DNA of 30,824 nucleotides, from assembly GCA_039815945.1 (NCBI GenBank), contig JBCBYI010000015.1, positions 1 through 30,824 on the forward strand, in the 5' to 3' direction. The stretch comes from UBA11606 sp039815945 (GTDB taxonomy: Bacteria; Actinomycetota; Acidimicrobiia; Acidimicrobiales; Aldehydirespiratoraceae). The notes under the pieces were generated by a model, which saw only the letters and a program-made list of their open reading frames with translations, did no database searches and was not told the origin of the DNA. The position numbers were made by a program, and so were the translations under genes. Below, one piece after another: positions 15,586 to 22,604 of the stretch (positions are counted from its first letter, which is position 1; the number at the start of each line of letters is the position of its first letter).

Positions 15586-16706
15586 CCGACACGGCGACCC
15601 CCATCACCCGTTCCGAACGGATCACCAATCTCGACACCGTGCGCGGCATCGCCACCCTTGGGATTCTCGTGATGAACGCCGTGTCGTTCGGCCTGCCCCA
15701 GCCCGCCTACTTCAACCTCGACTTCGCCGGCTCCGACAACACCCTCGACTGGATCGTCGGCGTGCTCGGCGAGGTCTTCATCGATCAAAAGACGATGGCG
15801 CTCTTCTCGATGCTCTTCGGTGCCGGCATCGTCATCTTCGCCGATCGGGCCGCCGCCAAGGGCCGCCGGGCCAACTGGCTGAGTCTCTGGCGCAACCTCC
15901 TGCTGCTGGGCATCGGCGTGATCCACGCCCTGTTCTGGTCGGGCGACATCTTGCAGCTGTACGCGTTCTGCGCACCGGTGCTGCTGTTGTTGCGGAAGCG
16001 ATCGGCGCGCACCCTGTTCATCGCTGGCGGCGCGTGCATCGCCATCTCCGCGATCGCGATGACGGTCATGCAGGGCGAGATCGAGCCCGTCACCGACCTG
16101 GGCGAGTACTGGGTCGACGCCGATCAGCCGATGAGCGACAACGTCGAGACCACCTTCTTCGTCGACTTCGGCATGCGGGCGCTCGGGGCGATGCTGATCG
16201 GCGTCGGACTCTTCCGTATCGAGTTCATCCAGGGACAGAAGCCGGTCGAGTACTACCGCCGGGCCGCTCGGATCAGCCTCGGGATCGGGCTCCCGCTCTC
16301 GATCCTCGGCGTGAGCATCCACCTCGGGAACGACTGGGATCCCGACGTCGCCTTCGTCGGTGCGGTCCCCAACATCCTCGCCACCGTGCCGATGGCGATC
16401 GGCTACATCGCGCTGATCGCGATCTGGAACCAGCGTCCGGAGACCCGTGTGCACCAACGGCTGCGGGCGGTCGGTCGGATGGCGCTGACCAACTATCTGA
16501 CCCAGACCATGCTGGGCCTCCTCGTGCTCGACGTCTGGATCGGCGTCGGTGAACTCGGCCGAGCCGAGATCTTCGTCTTCATCGTCGTGGTCTGGGTGAT
16601 CCAGCTCGCCTGGTCCGAGCCCTGGCTCGAACGCTTCCGCTTCGGGCCCTTCGAGTGGCTCTGGCGGGTCGCCACCTACCGCAAGCTCCAACCGATCCGC
16701 CGCTGA
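15582..16706 (+). CDS. DUF418 domain membrane protein
   Basis: A 374-residue protein with about nine to ten predicted membrane helices. The N-terminal ERITNLDTVRGIATLGILVMN is the DUF418/YeiB-type hallmark, and the C-terminal half contains LRAVGRMALTNYLTQT and FGPFEWLWRVATYRKLQPIRR-like ending, also typical (residues about 295-374). This family has no firmly established function and is distantly like acyltransferase-type membrane proteins. The frame is open 21 bases further upstream, but the ATG at 15582 is chosen because it forms an ATGA overlap with the LOG stop. The next gene is 70 bases downstream with its own promoter. Confidence 0.88.
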   Translation: MTDTATPITRSERITNLDTVRGIATLGILVMNAVSFGLPQPAYFNLDFAGSDNTLDWIVGVLGEVFIDQKTMALFSMLFGAGIVIFADRAAAKGRRANWLSLWRNLLLLGIGVIHALFWSGDILQLYAFCAPVLLLLRKRSARTLFIAGGACIAISAIAMTVMQGEIEPVTDLGEYWVDADQPMSDNVETTFFVDFGMRALGAMLIGVGLFRIEFIQGQKPVEYYRRAARISLGIGLPLSILGVSIHLGNDWDPDVAFVGAVPNILATVPMAIGYIALIAIWNQRPETRVHQRLRAVGRMALTNYLTQTMLGLLVLDVWIGVGELGRAEIFVFIVVVWVIQLAWSEPWLERFRFGPFEWLWRVATYRKLQPIRR

Positions 16707-16725
16707 ACACCGACCGCGGGTGCGG

Positions 16726-16746
16726 GTCATCCTCACGGGGGATGAC
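16726..16746 (+). promoter_or_regulatory. Inverted repeat over the -35 of the carotenoid oxygenase promoter
   Basis: GTCATCC (16726-16732) and GGATGAC (16740-16746) form a perfect 7-bp inverted repeat with a 7-base centre. Its right arm overlaps the predicted -35. It may be a repressor operator, or a weak transcript end hairpin for the DUF418 gene; no T-run follows. Confidence 0.45.
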
Positions 16747-16770
16747 AGCCCGGGTTGACAGTGACAAGAT
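16742..16770 (+). promoter_or_regulatory. Promoter of the carotenoid oxygenase gene (leaderless)
   Basis: ATGACA (16742-16747, five of six to TTGACA), a 17-base spacer, and CAAGAT (16765-16770), which ends six bases before ATG 16777. This is the best two-box promoter in the window. Confidence 0.6.
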
Positions 16771-16776
16771 CGGGGC

Positions 16777-18132
16777 ATGGCGACCACGACCGACCAGTAC
16801 CTCCAGGGGAACTACGCCCCCGTTCTCGACGAGATCACCGCGACCGACCTCTCGGTGACGGGCACGATCCCGGCCGAGCTCGACGGCCGATTGATCCGCA
16901 ACGGCCCCAATCCGATCGACGGTGGTCACCCCGAAGCCCACTGGTTCACCGGTACCGGCATGGTGCACGGCGTGCGGCTGCGTGACGGCCAGGCCGACTG
17001 GTATCGCAACCGCTTCGTGGTCTCGGATCGTGTCAGCGAAGCGCTCGGCAGGCCGATCACACCCGGTCCTCGGTTCCAGGGATCCGAGGGCACGGCCAAC
17101 ACCAACGTCATCGGCCACGCCGGCATGACCCTCGCCATCGTCGAAGCCGGCGGCCCGCTCATGCTGCTCACCGACGAACTCGAGACGGTCGAGAGCATCG
17201 ACTTCAACGGCACCCTCGACGGCTCGTTCTCGGCCCACCCGAAGATCGATCCCGTCACCGGCGAACTCCACGTCGCCGCCTACCACTGGACCTGGGATTT
17301 CGTCCGCTATCTGGTGGTCAACGCCGAGGGCACCGCCGTCACCAAGAAGGTCGACGTGCCCGTCGGCTACAGCCCGATGATCCACGACATCCACATCACC
17401 GAGACTTCGGCGCTGCTGTTCGACTTCCCGGTGCGGTTCAACCTCGAGAAGGCCATGGAGGGCCACCAGCTGCCGTACTACTGGGTCGACGGCGAAGCGG
17501 CCCGCGTCGGCGTGCTGCCGCTCGACGGTGACGCCGAGGACGTGCGTTGGTGCGAACTCGAGCCGTGCTTCGCGTTCCACCCGTGCAACGCCTTCGACCT
17601 GCCCGACGGCCGTATCCAGATGGAGATCGCCCGCTACGACACCCTGTTCCGTGACGTGATCAACGGTCCGGCCGACAACGACCCCCAGTTCGACCGGTGG
17701 ACCCTCGACCCGGCGGCGGGCACCACGGTCGAGGAACGCCTCGACGACCGGGCCCACGAATTCCCCCGCCACGACGAACGCCGGCTGGGCCGCAAGGCCC
17801 GCTTCGCGTACACCGCCGCCTTCGTCGGACACGAGGGACCCGGCTTCAAGCACGATCTCGAAACCGGCACGATCGAGACCCACGACTTCGGCCCCGGCCG
17901 CGCCACCCAGGAGATGGTGTTCGTGCCGCGGGAACCCGACGCGCCGATCGACGATCCGACCAACGAAGACGACGGCTGGATCATGTCCTACGTGTACGAC
18001 CAGAACACCGACACGTCCGACGTCGTGATCCTCAACGCACAGGACTTCACCGGCGAACCGGTCGCGACGGTACATCTGCCCCAGCGGGTGCCGCAGGGAT
18101 TCCACGGCAACTGGGTTCCCAGCCAGGGCTGA
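16777..18132 (+). CDS. Carotenoid cleavage oxygenase
   Basis: A 451-residue member of the RPE65/carotenoid oxygenase family, seven-bladed propeller enzymes with a non-haem iron that split carotenoids or related polyenes. The four iron-binding histidines are all present: H154 (SAHPKID), H203 (MIHDIHIT), H268 (FAFHPCNAFD) and H443 (GFHGNWVP). The N-terminal GNYAPVLDEITATDLSVTGTIPAEL and NGPNP fit the bacterial branch. Possible products include apocarotenals or retinal, but stilbene-type substrates are also known in the family. No carotenoid synthesis gene or rhodopsin is in the window. It is monocistronic with a leaderless promoter; the sigma-factor gene follows after 70 bases. Confidence 0.92.
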   Translation: MATTTDQYLQGNYAPVLDEITATDLSVTGTIPAELDGRLIRNGPNPIDGGHPEAHWFTGTGMVHGVRLRDGQADWYRNRFVVSDRVSEALGRPITPGPRFQGSEGTANTNVIGHAGMTLAIVEAGGPLMLLTDELETVESIDFNGTLDGSFSAHPKIDPVTGELHVAAYHWTWDFVRYLVVNAEGTAVTKKVDVPVGYSPMIHDIHITETSALLFDFPVRFNLEKAMEGHQLPYYWVDGEAARVGVLPLDGDAEDVRWCELEPCFAFHPCNAFDLPDGRIQMEIARYDTLFRDVINGPADNDPQFDRWTLDPAAGTTVEERLDDRAHEFPRHDERRLGRKARFAYTAAFVGHEGPGFKHDLETGTIETHDFGPGRATQEMVFVPREPDAPIDDPTNEDDGWIMSYVYDQNTDTSDVVILNAQDFTGEPVATVHLPQRVPQGFHGNWVPSQG

Positions 18133-18202
18133 TTCACGCCGATTCCGAAGAAATCGGGAACGGGTGCAACAGAATCGACCTCTCGCGCATCGGTGGGGGG
18201 TG

Positions 18203-18697
18203 ATGATTCTGCAAACCGACTCTGAACCGGGTGTCCCGGCGGAACCCGCGACCGCGGTGTCCATGGACGACCTGTGGCGTCGTGAGTATCCCGTGATGGT
18301 CCGACTCGCTCGGGCCCTGGTCGATTCCCCCGACCGGGCCGAGGAGATCGTCCAGGACGCCTTCGCCCACACCCTCCGAAAATTCGACTCCCTCACTCGC
18401 CCGGGCGCCTACCTCCGCACGTCGGTGGTCAACGGTGCTCGCGGCGAGCTGCGCAAGCGGGAGGTGCGGCGTCGCCTCTCCCCTCCGACGACGCCGGCCT
18501 CCACGCCTGCGCAGGACGAATACCTGGCCGACGCCCTCGCCGGCCTCTCACCCAAGCGCCGCATCGTGCTCGTGCTGCGCTTCTACGCCGACATGCCCGA
18601 CGACGAGATCGCCGAATACCTCGGCGTCCGTCCCGCCACCGTTCGCAGCCTCGCCGCTCGCGGTCTGGCGGATCTTCGAGAGGTGATCGAACGATGA
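18203..18697 (+). CDS. ECF RNA polymerase sigma factor (SigE-like family)
   Basis: A 164-residue extracytoplasmic-function sigma factor. Region 2 is at about residues 21-90 (RREYPVMVRLARALVDSPDRAEEIVQDAF, with the AEEIVQDAF core-binding part, then FDSLTRPGAYLRTSVVNGAR for -10 melting); region 4 at 108-164 has the helix-turn-helix EIAEYLGVRPATVRSLAARGL, which reads -35 elements. A short Pro/Thr linker joins them. The ATG at 18203 is preferred over an in-frame ATG at 18164 because a G-rich run lies just before it and region 2 is intact. Its stop overlaps the ATG of the next gene, so the two are coupled like sigma/anti-sigma pairs. Its regulon is not visible. Confidence 0.9.
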   Translation: MILQTDSEPGVPAEPATAVSMDDLWRREYPVMVRLARALVDSPDRAEEIVQDAFAHTLRKFDSLTRPGAYLRTSVVNGARGELRKREVRRRLSPPTTPASTPAQDEYLADALAGLSPKRRIVLVLRFYADMPDDEIAEYLGVRPATVRSLAARGLADLREVIER

Positions 18698-20901
18698 CCC
18701 CCAACACCCCATTCTCCGACGACGAACTCGGCGCAATGCTCGGCCAGAGCGTCCAGGCCAAGGTCGACCACGTCCCGACCATCACCCCCGGTTTCGACGG
18801 TGTCGAACGACGGGCTCGCCAGATCACCAACCGTCGCCGCACCGCCGCCGGCCTCGCCGTCGGCGCCCTCGCCCTCTTCGGCGGCCTGGGCGCCGCGACC
18901 GTGCTCGGCGACGATGAAAACGGTCTCGAGGACGACGTCGTGACCGAGCCGGTCGTCGATGACGACGACCTCATCGACGACGATGCCGACCCCGACGTCG
19001 AACCGCCGGTGACCGTGACCGACGGCATCGAGACGCTGCGGATCGAGATCGAGTACTCCGACGGCCCCGAGGGCCGCGACGGCACCGTCTCGCAGATCCC
19101 CGACTCGGCGCCGCGCCTCCACGGGGTGGCCGCCGACGGCAGCGAGACGCTGCTGCTCGACCTGAGCGACAGCGGCGAGTCGATCGTCGAGGCCGACCTG
19201 CTCGCCGACGGTTCGCTCCTTGTGAACGTCGACGCCGGCGGTGACCTCGCGCCGGTGCGCCACCTGCCGACACCCGACGCGGTGCCGGTGACGATCGCGG
19301 CCGACGGCACCCTCGTCGGCAGCGCCGTCGTCGACGACGTGCCGTACGCCTTCGTCACCGACGAGCCCGGGGGCGACGGCACGGGTGCCCTGCGTGCCGT
19401 CGACCTGGAGACCTACGACTGGGTCGAACTGATGTCCGACGCCGTCACCGCCGAGTCGCACATCTCCTCGGTCGACGTCCGCGGCGACCTCCTCGTGATC
19501 GACGAGCAGTTCGGCGGCGGCTCGGCCTGGCTGTTCCGCAACCTCGACGGTAGCGACCCCGGTCTGACGCCGGTGTTCGGAGGCGAGCCAGGCTCGACTC
19601 TCGTCAGCTTCCCCCGCTTCGACCGGACGGTCGATGCCATGTGGTGGGTCGAGATCGACGTGACGACGTTCGCCACGAGCGTGGTGCGAGGCGGGATCGA
19701 CGGGGTCGAGACCGCTCGGGTCGATCTCGGTCCCGGCTCGACGCCGAGCGTCAGCGCATTCGAGGTCACCGACGGCCGGGTCGCCCTGGTGCAGTCGACC
19801 GAGGACCGCTCGGCCGTGACCATCCACCGGATCGACCCCGTCACCCTCGACCTCACGACCGAGACGGTCGCCGATCCGATCCGCTTCGTCGAGCCGGCCG
19901 AGTCCACGATCACGGGTGTGCCGGCCGAGCAGGCCGGCGCCCCCGATGCAGCTCCCGAGCCGGAGCTCGCCGACTGGGAGGATCCAGCGGACTTCGGCAT
20001 CATCGGCATCGAGAGCGACACCGACATCGGCGCCTTCGGTCCGATCACCGCTCCGCTCGTCGGGTTCGACGAGAACGACACGGTGTGGGTCGTCACACCG
20101 GTCGGCGACGATCAGGCCGCCCGCGGCGACCTCTGGTCGGTCGACACCGGTCTCCGCGGCGTCCGCTACGTCGAGGACCCCACGATCGACGGCGACCAGA
20201 ACGTCCTGTTCGAGATCGGCGACCGGGTCATCCATGTCGACGAGCAGAAGCGGGCGCGAGTGATCGCCGAGAACGCGACGCTCGTCGGGGCCGACATGCG
20301 GCTCGGCCGCCCGACCGCGTACGTCGCCTTCCATCCGAGCAACGCCGACGACCCGAGGACCGGCGACCTCCAGTTCGTCGATCTCCGCAGCGGCGAATCA
20401 CTGCTGCTCTTCGAGACGATCGCCAGCACCGTCTCCACGGTGCGCAACGTCGTGCTCGGCGGTGACGTCACGTTCGTGGAGGTCACCGGAGACGACTGGA
20501 CCAACATGTTGCTCGGCGTCGACGACCCCGACTCGGCGCCGACCGGATTCGGCGAGGCCGACGCGGCGACCCTGTCGGCCGACGGCTCGACGCTGTACTG
20601 GCTGAACGAGATCGGCGCCGACCCCCTCACCTTCCGGCCCGAGATCGAGCTCACGGTCGCCGACGTCGCCACCGGCGCGGCGACCACGATCACCACCGAG
20701 CTCCCGCCTTCCCAGGTCGCGCTCGACTACGACGTCAGCCCGCTCGGCGATCAGCTCCTGCTCGTCCGGTCGTGGCCCGGCGGCCTCGAGAACGGCGTGC
20801 CCTCGACGAGCTACGCCACGCCCCTGCTCCTCGACCCGGCGACGGGAGCGATCAGTGAACTCTCGCTCGACGCCGGCTTCTGGAAGCCGGTGGCGAGCTG
20901 A
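18694..20901 (+). CDS. Predicted membrane anti-sigma-like protein with large outer beta-propeller-like domain
   Basis: A 735-residue single-pass membrane protein. Residues 1-49 are a small cytoplasmic segment, 50-71 the only membrane helix, 73-103 a very acidic linker rich in Asp, and about 104-735 a beta-rich extracytoplasmic domain with repeating short strands and Asp/Gly turns, as in beta-propellers (for example DGSLLVNVDAGGD, GDLLVIDEQFGGGSAW). The tail (SADGSTLYWLNEIG, YDVSPLGDQLLLVRSW) resembles TolB/WD40-type blades. Coupling to the sigma gene (ATGA) makes an anti-sigma role likely, but the cytoplasmic part is short and lacks the HxxxCxxC zinc motif. It may be a sensor-regulator that holds the sigma factor at the membrane. 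The propeller call is inferred from pattern alone. Confidence 0.7.
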   Translation: MTPNTPFSDDELGAMLGQSVQAKVDHVPTITPGFDGVERRARQITNRRRTAAGLAVGALALFGGLGAATVLGDDENGLEDDVVTEPVVDDDDLIDDDADPDVEPPVTVTDGIETLRIEIEYSDGPEGRDGTVSQIPDSAPRLHGVAADGSETLLLDLSDSGESIVEADLLADGSLLVNVDAGGDLAPVRHLPTPDAVPVTIAADGTLVGSAVVDDVPYAFVTDEPGGDGTGALRAVDLETYDWVELMSDAVTAESHISSVDVRGDLLVIDEQFGGGSAWLFRNLDGSDPGLTPVFGGEPGSTLVSFPRFDRTVDAMWWVEIDVTTFATSVVRGGIDGVETARVDLGPGSTPSVSAFEVTDGRVALVQSTEDRSAVTIHRIDPVTLDLTTETVADPIRFVEPAESTITGVPAEQAGAPDAAPEPELADWEDPADFGIIGIESDTDIGAFGPITAPLVGFDENDTVWVVTPVGDDQAARGDLWSVDTGLRGVRYVEDPTIDGDQNVLFEIGDRVIHVDEQKRARVIAENATLVGADMRLGRPTAYVAFHPSNADDPRTGDLQFVDLRSGESLLLFETIASTVSTVRNVVLGGDVTFVEVTGDDWTNMLLGVDDPDSAPTGFGEADAATLSADGSTLYWLNEIGADPLTFRPEIELTVADVATGAATTITTELPPSQVALDYDVSPLGDQLLLVRSWPGGLENGVPSTSYATPLLLDPATGAISELSLDAGFWKPVAS

Positions 20902-20935
20902 GCGGATATCGCTCGTGCGTCGACGCAGCGCCCTC

Positions 20936-20941
20936 TAGCGT
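20936..20941 (+). promoter_or_regulatory. -10 box of the PPOX-family gene
   Basis: TAGCGT eight bases before ATG 20950, no ribosome-binding site. Confidence 0.45.
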
Positions 20942-20949
20942 CTGCGGGT

Positions 20950-21621
20950 ATGAGCGATGCGATGCCCGACGCCCCGTCCCCGCGCACCAAGGTCCGGCGC
21001 GGGGCCAATCGAGCCGACTACGCCCAGGCGACCGTCTTCGAGATCCTCGACGCAGGCATGATCGCCCACGTCGGCGTGCAGACCCCCGACGGCCCGTTGG
21101 TGCTGCCGATGGCCTACGGCCGCGACGACGACACCCTCTACCTCCACGGCGCCGCCGCCAACCATCTGCTCGGCAGCGGTGAGGGCCACGAGATCTGCGC
21201 CACTGTCACCCACGTCGACGGGCTGGTGATGGCTCGCACCCCGTTCCACAACTCGATGAACTACCGCTCGGTCGTCGTCCGAGGCCGAGCGACCAAGATC
21301 ACCGACGACGACGCCAAGCTCCGGGCGCTGAAGCTCATCACCGACCACGTCGTCGCCAACTGGGACGACGGTCGGCCGGTGTCGGAGATCGACAACAAGA
21401 AGACCCTCGTGCTCGAGATGCCGCTCGCCGAAGCGTCGGCCAAGGTCCGGGCCGGCGACCCGGTCGACGAGGACGGCGACATGGTCGGGCCGTGGTGGGC
21501 CGGCGTCGTGCCGATCGAGACCCGCTTCGGCACGCCGTACGCGGCCGCCGACTTCACCGGCTCGAACCCGATGCCGGTCCAGTACCGCGAGCTCGCCGGA
21601 AAGACCCCGGACGAACGCTGA
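20950..21621 (+). CDS. Pyridoxamine 5'-phosphate oxidase-family flavin-binding protein
   Basis: A 223-residue split-barrel flavoprotein of the pyridoxamine 5'-phosphate oxidase-like superfamily. Visible family parts are VRRGANRADYAQATVFEILD near the N-terminus, AHVGVQTPDGPLVLPMAYGR (about 40-60), LYLHGAAANHL, CATVTHVDGLVMARTPFHNSMNYRSVVVRG (about 80-110 as a location) and PIETRFGTPYAA. This subgroup (flavin-nucleotide-binding, MSMEG_5319-like) binds FMN or F420 and may reduce small molecules; it is distinct from true PdxH. The start is set by the TAGCGT box. It is monocistronic, and the next gene starts 87 bases later with its own promoter. Confidence 0.85.
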   Translation: MSDAMPDAPSPRTKVRRGANRADYAQATVFEILDAGMIAHVGVQTPDGPLVLPMAYGRDDDTLYLHGAAANHLLGSGEGHEICATVTHVDGLVMARTPFHNSMNYRSVVVRGRATKITDDDAKLRALKLITDHVVANWDDGRPVSEIDNKKTLVLEMPLAEASAKVRAGDPVDEDGDMVGPWWAGVVPIETRFGTPYAAADFTGSNPMPVQYRELAGKTPDER

Positions 21622-21696
21622 ATCCGGTCCGACGGCGACCGGAAACACGAAACACGCGGTTCACGCGTCGAAGATGAGCCGTTCGCGTGGCGTCTC

Positions 21697-21702
21697 TATG
21701 GT
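21697..21702 (+). promoter_or_regulatory. -10 box of the small biotinyl/lipoyl-fold gene
   Basis: TATGGT, six bases before ATG 21709; close to the TATAAT consensus at four of six positions. Confidence 0.55.
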
Positions 21703-21708
21703 TTCCCC

Positions 21709-21978
21709 ATGGCTCCCCACACCGAGCAGGAAACTCCAAACCTGAGCGGTCCCGAACGTGTCGTCGTCGCCCCCGCGGCCGGCGTGTTCGAGCCGGCAAC
21801 GACGCCGGTGGGCGCCATCATTCGCCGTGGCCAGATCATCGGCCACGTCCGCTGCGGCACCGAACGTGTCCAGATCACCAGCCCGTTCGACGGCCGGGCC
21901 CATGGCAGTTTCGCCTGGCCCGATGAGCGGGTCCGGCGCTACCAGCCGGTGATGTGGATGACGGGGAACGCCGCATAG
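21709..21978 (+). CDS. Small biotinyl/lipoyl-fold protein without attachment lysine
   Basis: An 89-residue protein that looks like a single biotinyl/lipoyl domain: VVVAPAAGVFEPA (18-30), GAIIRRGQIIGHVRC (35-49), ITSPFDGRAHG (55-65) and ERVRRYQPVMWM near the end. In biotin carriers the turn between the two halves holds EAMKM with the modified lysine; here the matching segment is CGTERVQ, with no lysine in the whole domain, so it cannot carry biotin or lipoate by the usual residue. Similar lysine-free hammerheads occur in HlyD-type adaptors and AcrA-like proteins. The start has a leaderless promoter and a terminator lies 28 bases after the stop, so this is a single-gene unit. Confidence 0.7.
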   Translation: MAPHTEQETPNLSGPERVVVAPAAGVFEPATTPVGAIIRRGQIIGHVRCGTERVQITSPFDGRAHGSFAWPDERVRRYQPVMWMTGNAA

Positions 21979-22005
21979 AACAGATCTCCTCTGGGCAAAC
22001 AGGCA

Positions 22006-22055
22006 CCACGCCGGAGGGTCGCTGCTGGGGCGGCCTTCCGGCGTGGCGTCGTTTT
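22006..22055 (+). terminator. Rho-independent terminator
   Basis: A perfect 10-bp inverted repeat, CCACGCCGGA (22006-22015) with TCCGGCGTGG (22037-22046), followed by a TTTT tract at 22052-22055. It ends the short gene before the light-sensing operon, whose -10 box is only ten bases downstream. Confidence 0.75.
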
Positions 22056-22064
22056 GCGATCGAC

Positions 22065-22070
22065 TACGGT
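22065..22070 (+). promoter_or_regulatory. -10 box of the heme oxygenase-phytochrome operon
   Basis: TACGGT with exactly six bases before ATG 22077; no ribosome-binding site, so the operon mRNA should be leaderless at its first gene. Confidence 0.55.
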
Positions 22071-22076
22071 CGGCTG

Positions 22077-22604
22077 ATGGCGACCGTGAGCGAGTTCCTC
22101 CGAACCGAGACCCGCGACCGCCATGCCGCCACCGAGCAGGCGATGGCCCGGGCCGCCGATCTGACCACCGACGCCGGCTGGAACACCTACTTCGGCGTCA
22201 TGTACGCGGTCACCGCCGAACACGCTGACGCCCTCGACGACGCAGCGATGCTTGCCGACGTGCCCCCTCGATCAGAACGACTGCTCGTCGCGCTCGAGCG
22301 CGATGCGGCGGCCGCCGCCGACCTCGAACCGGTCGTGGCATCGTCGGCCGAGGCGATCGCGGGGATCGCCTACACGCTCGAAGGCTCGGCGCTCGGCGCC
22401 GAGGTCCTCCGCCGCCGGTTGCCGGTCGGCCGACGGTCGGCCTATCTCGATCTGTTGATCGACGGCCGCGCCGACCGCTGGCGGGCGATCCGACGCTGGC
22501 TCGACACGATGCCGGCGTCCTCGATGCCGGTCATGCTGCGCTGGGCCGACGAAACGTTCGGGCGCACGCTCGCACTGTGCGAGAGTGGAGCTCACCGACG
22601 ATGA
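22077..22604 (+). CDS. bphO: Heme oxygenase (biliverdin-forming), BphO
   Basis: A 175-residue all-helical enzyme that opens heme to biliverdin. The haem-ligand histidine is in ETRDRHAATEQ (about residue 17), and the distal region GIAYTLEGSALGAEVLRRR (residues about 98-116) is characteristic of bacterial BphO-type heme oxygenases. The frame opens further upstream, but the start at 22077 is right for the domain and has a -10 box six bases before it. The stop overlaps the ATG of the phytochrome gene (ATGA), so the chromophore maker and its user are translated together. The residue H in the N-terminal helix is conserved, so the enzyme should be active. Confidence 0.9.
   Translation: MATVSEFLRTETRDRHAATEQAMARAADLTTDAGWNTYFGVMYAVTAEHADALDDAAMLADVPPRSERLLVALERDAAAAADLEPVVASSAEAIAGIAYTLEGSALGAEVLRRRLPVGRRSAYLDLLIDGRADRWRAIRRWLDTMPASSMPVMLRWADETFGRTLALCESGAHRR

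Noticed and set aside
18156..18161. GGGAAC upstream of the sigma gene as an autoregulated ECF -35
   Set aside because: No matching -10 (GTC-type) at 16-17 bases could be found, so autoregulation is not claimed.
21954..22076. Extension of heme oxygenase to an earlier ATG at 21954
   Set aside because: It would run through a terminator hairpin and the -10 box, and adds non-family sequence.
22577..22600. An earlier phytochrome start at 22577
   Set aside because: The ATG at 22601 overlaps the heme oxygenase stop and gives the usual spacing to the chromophore cysteine.
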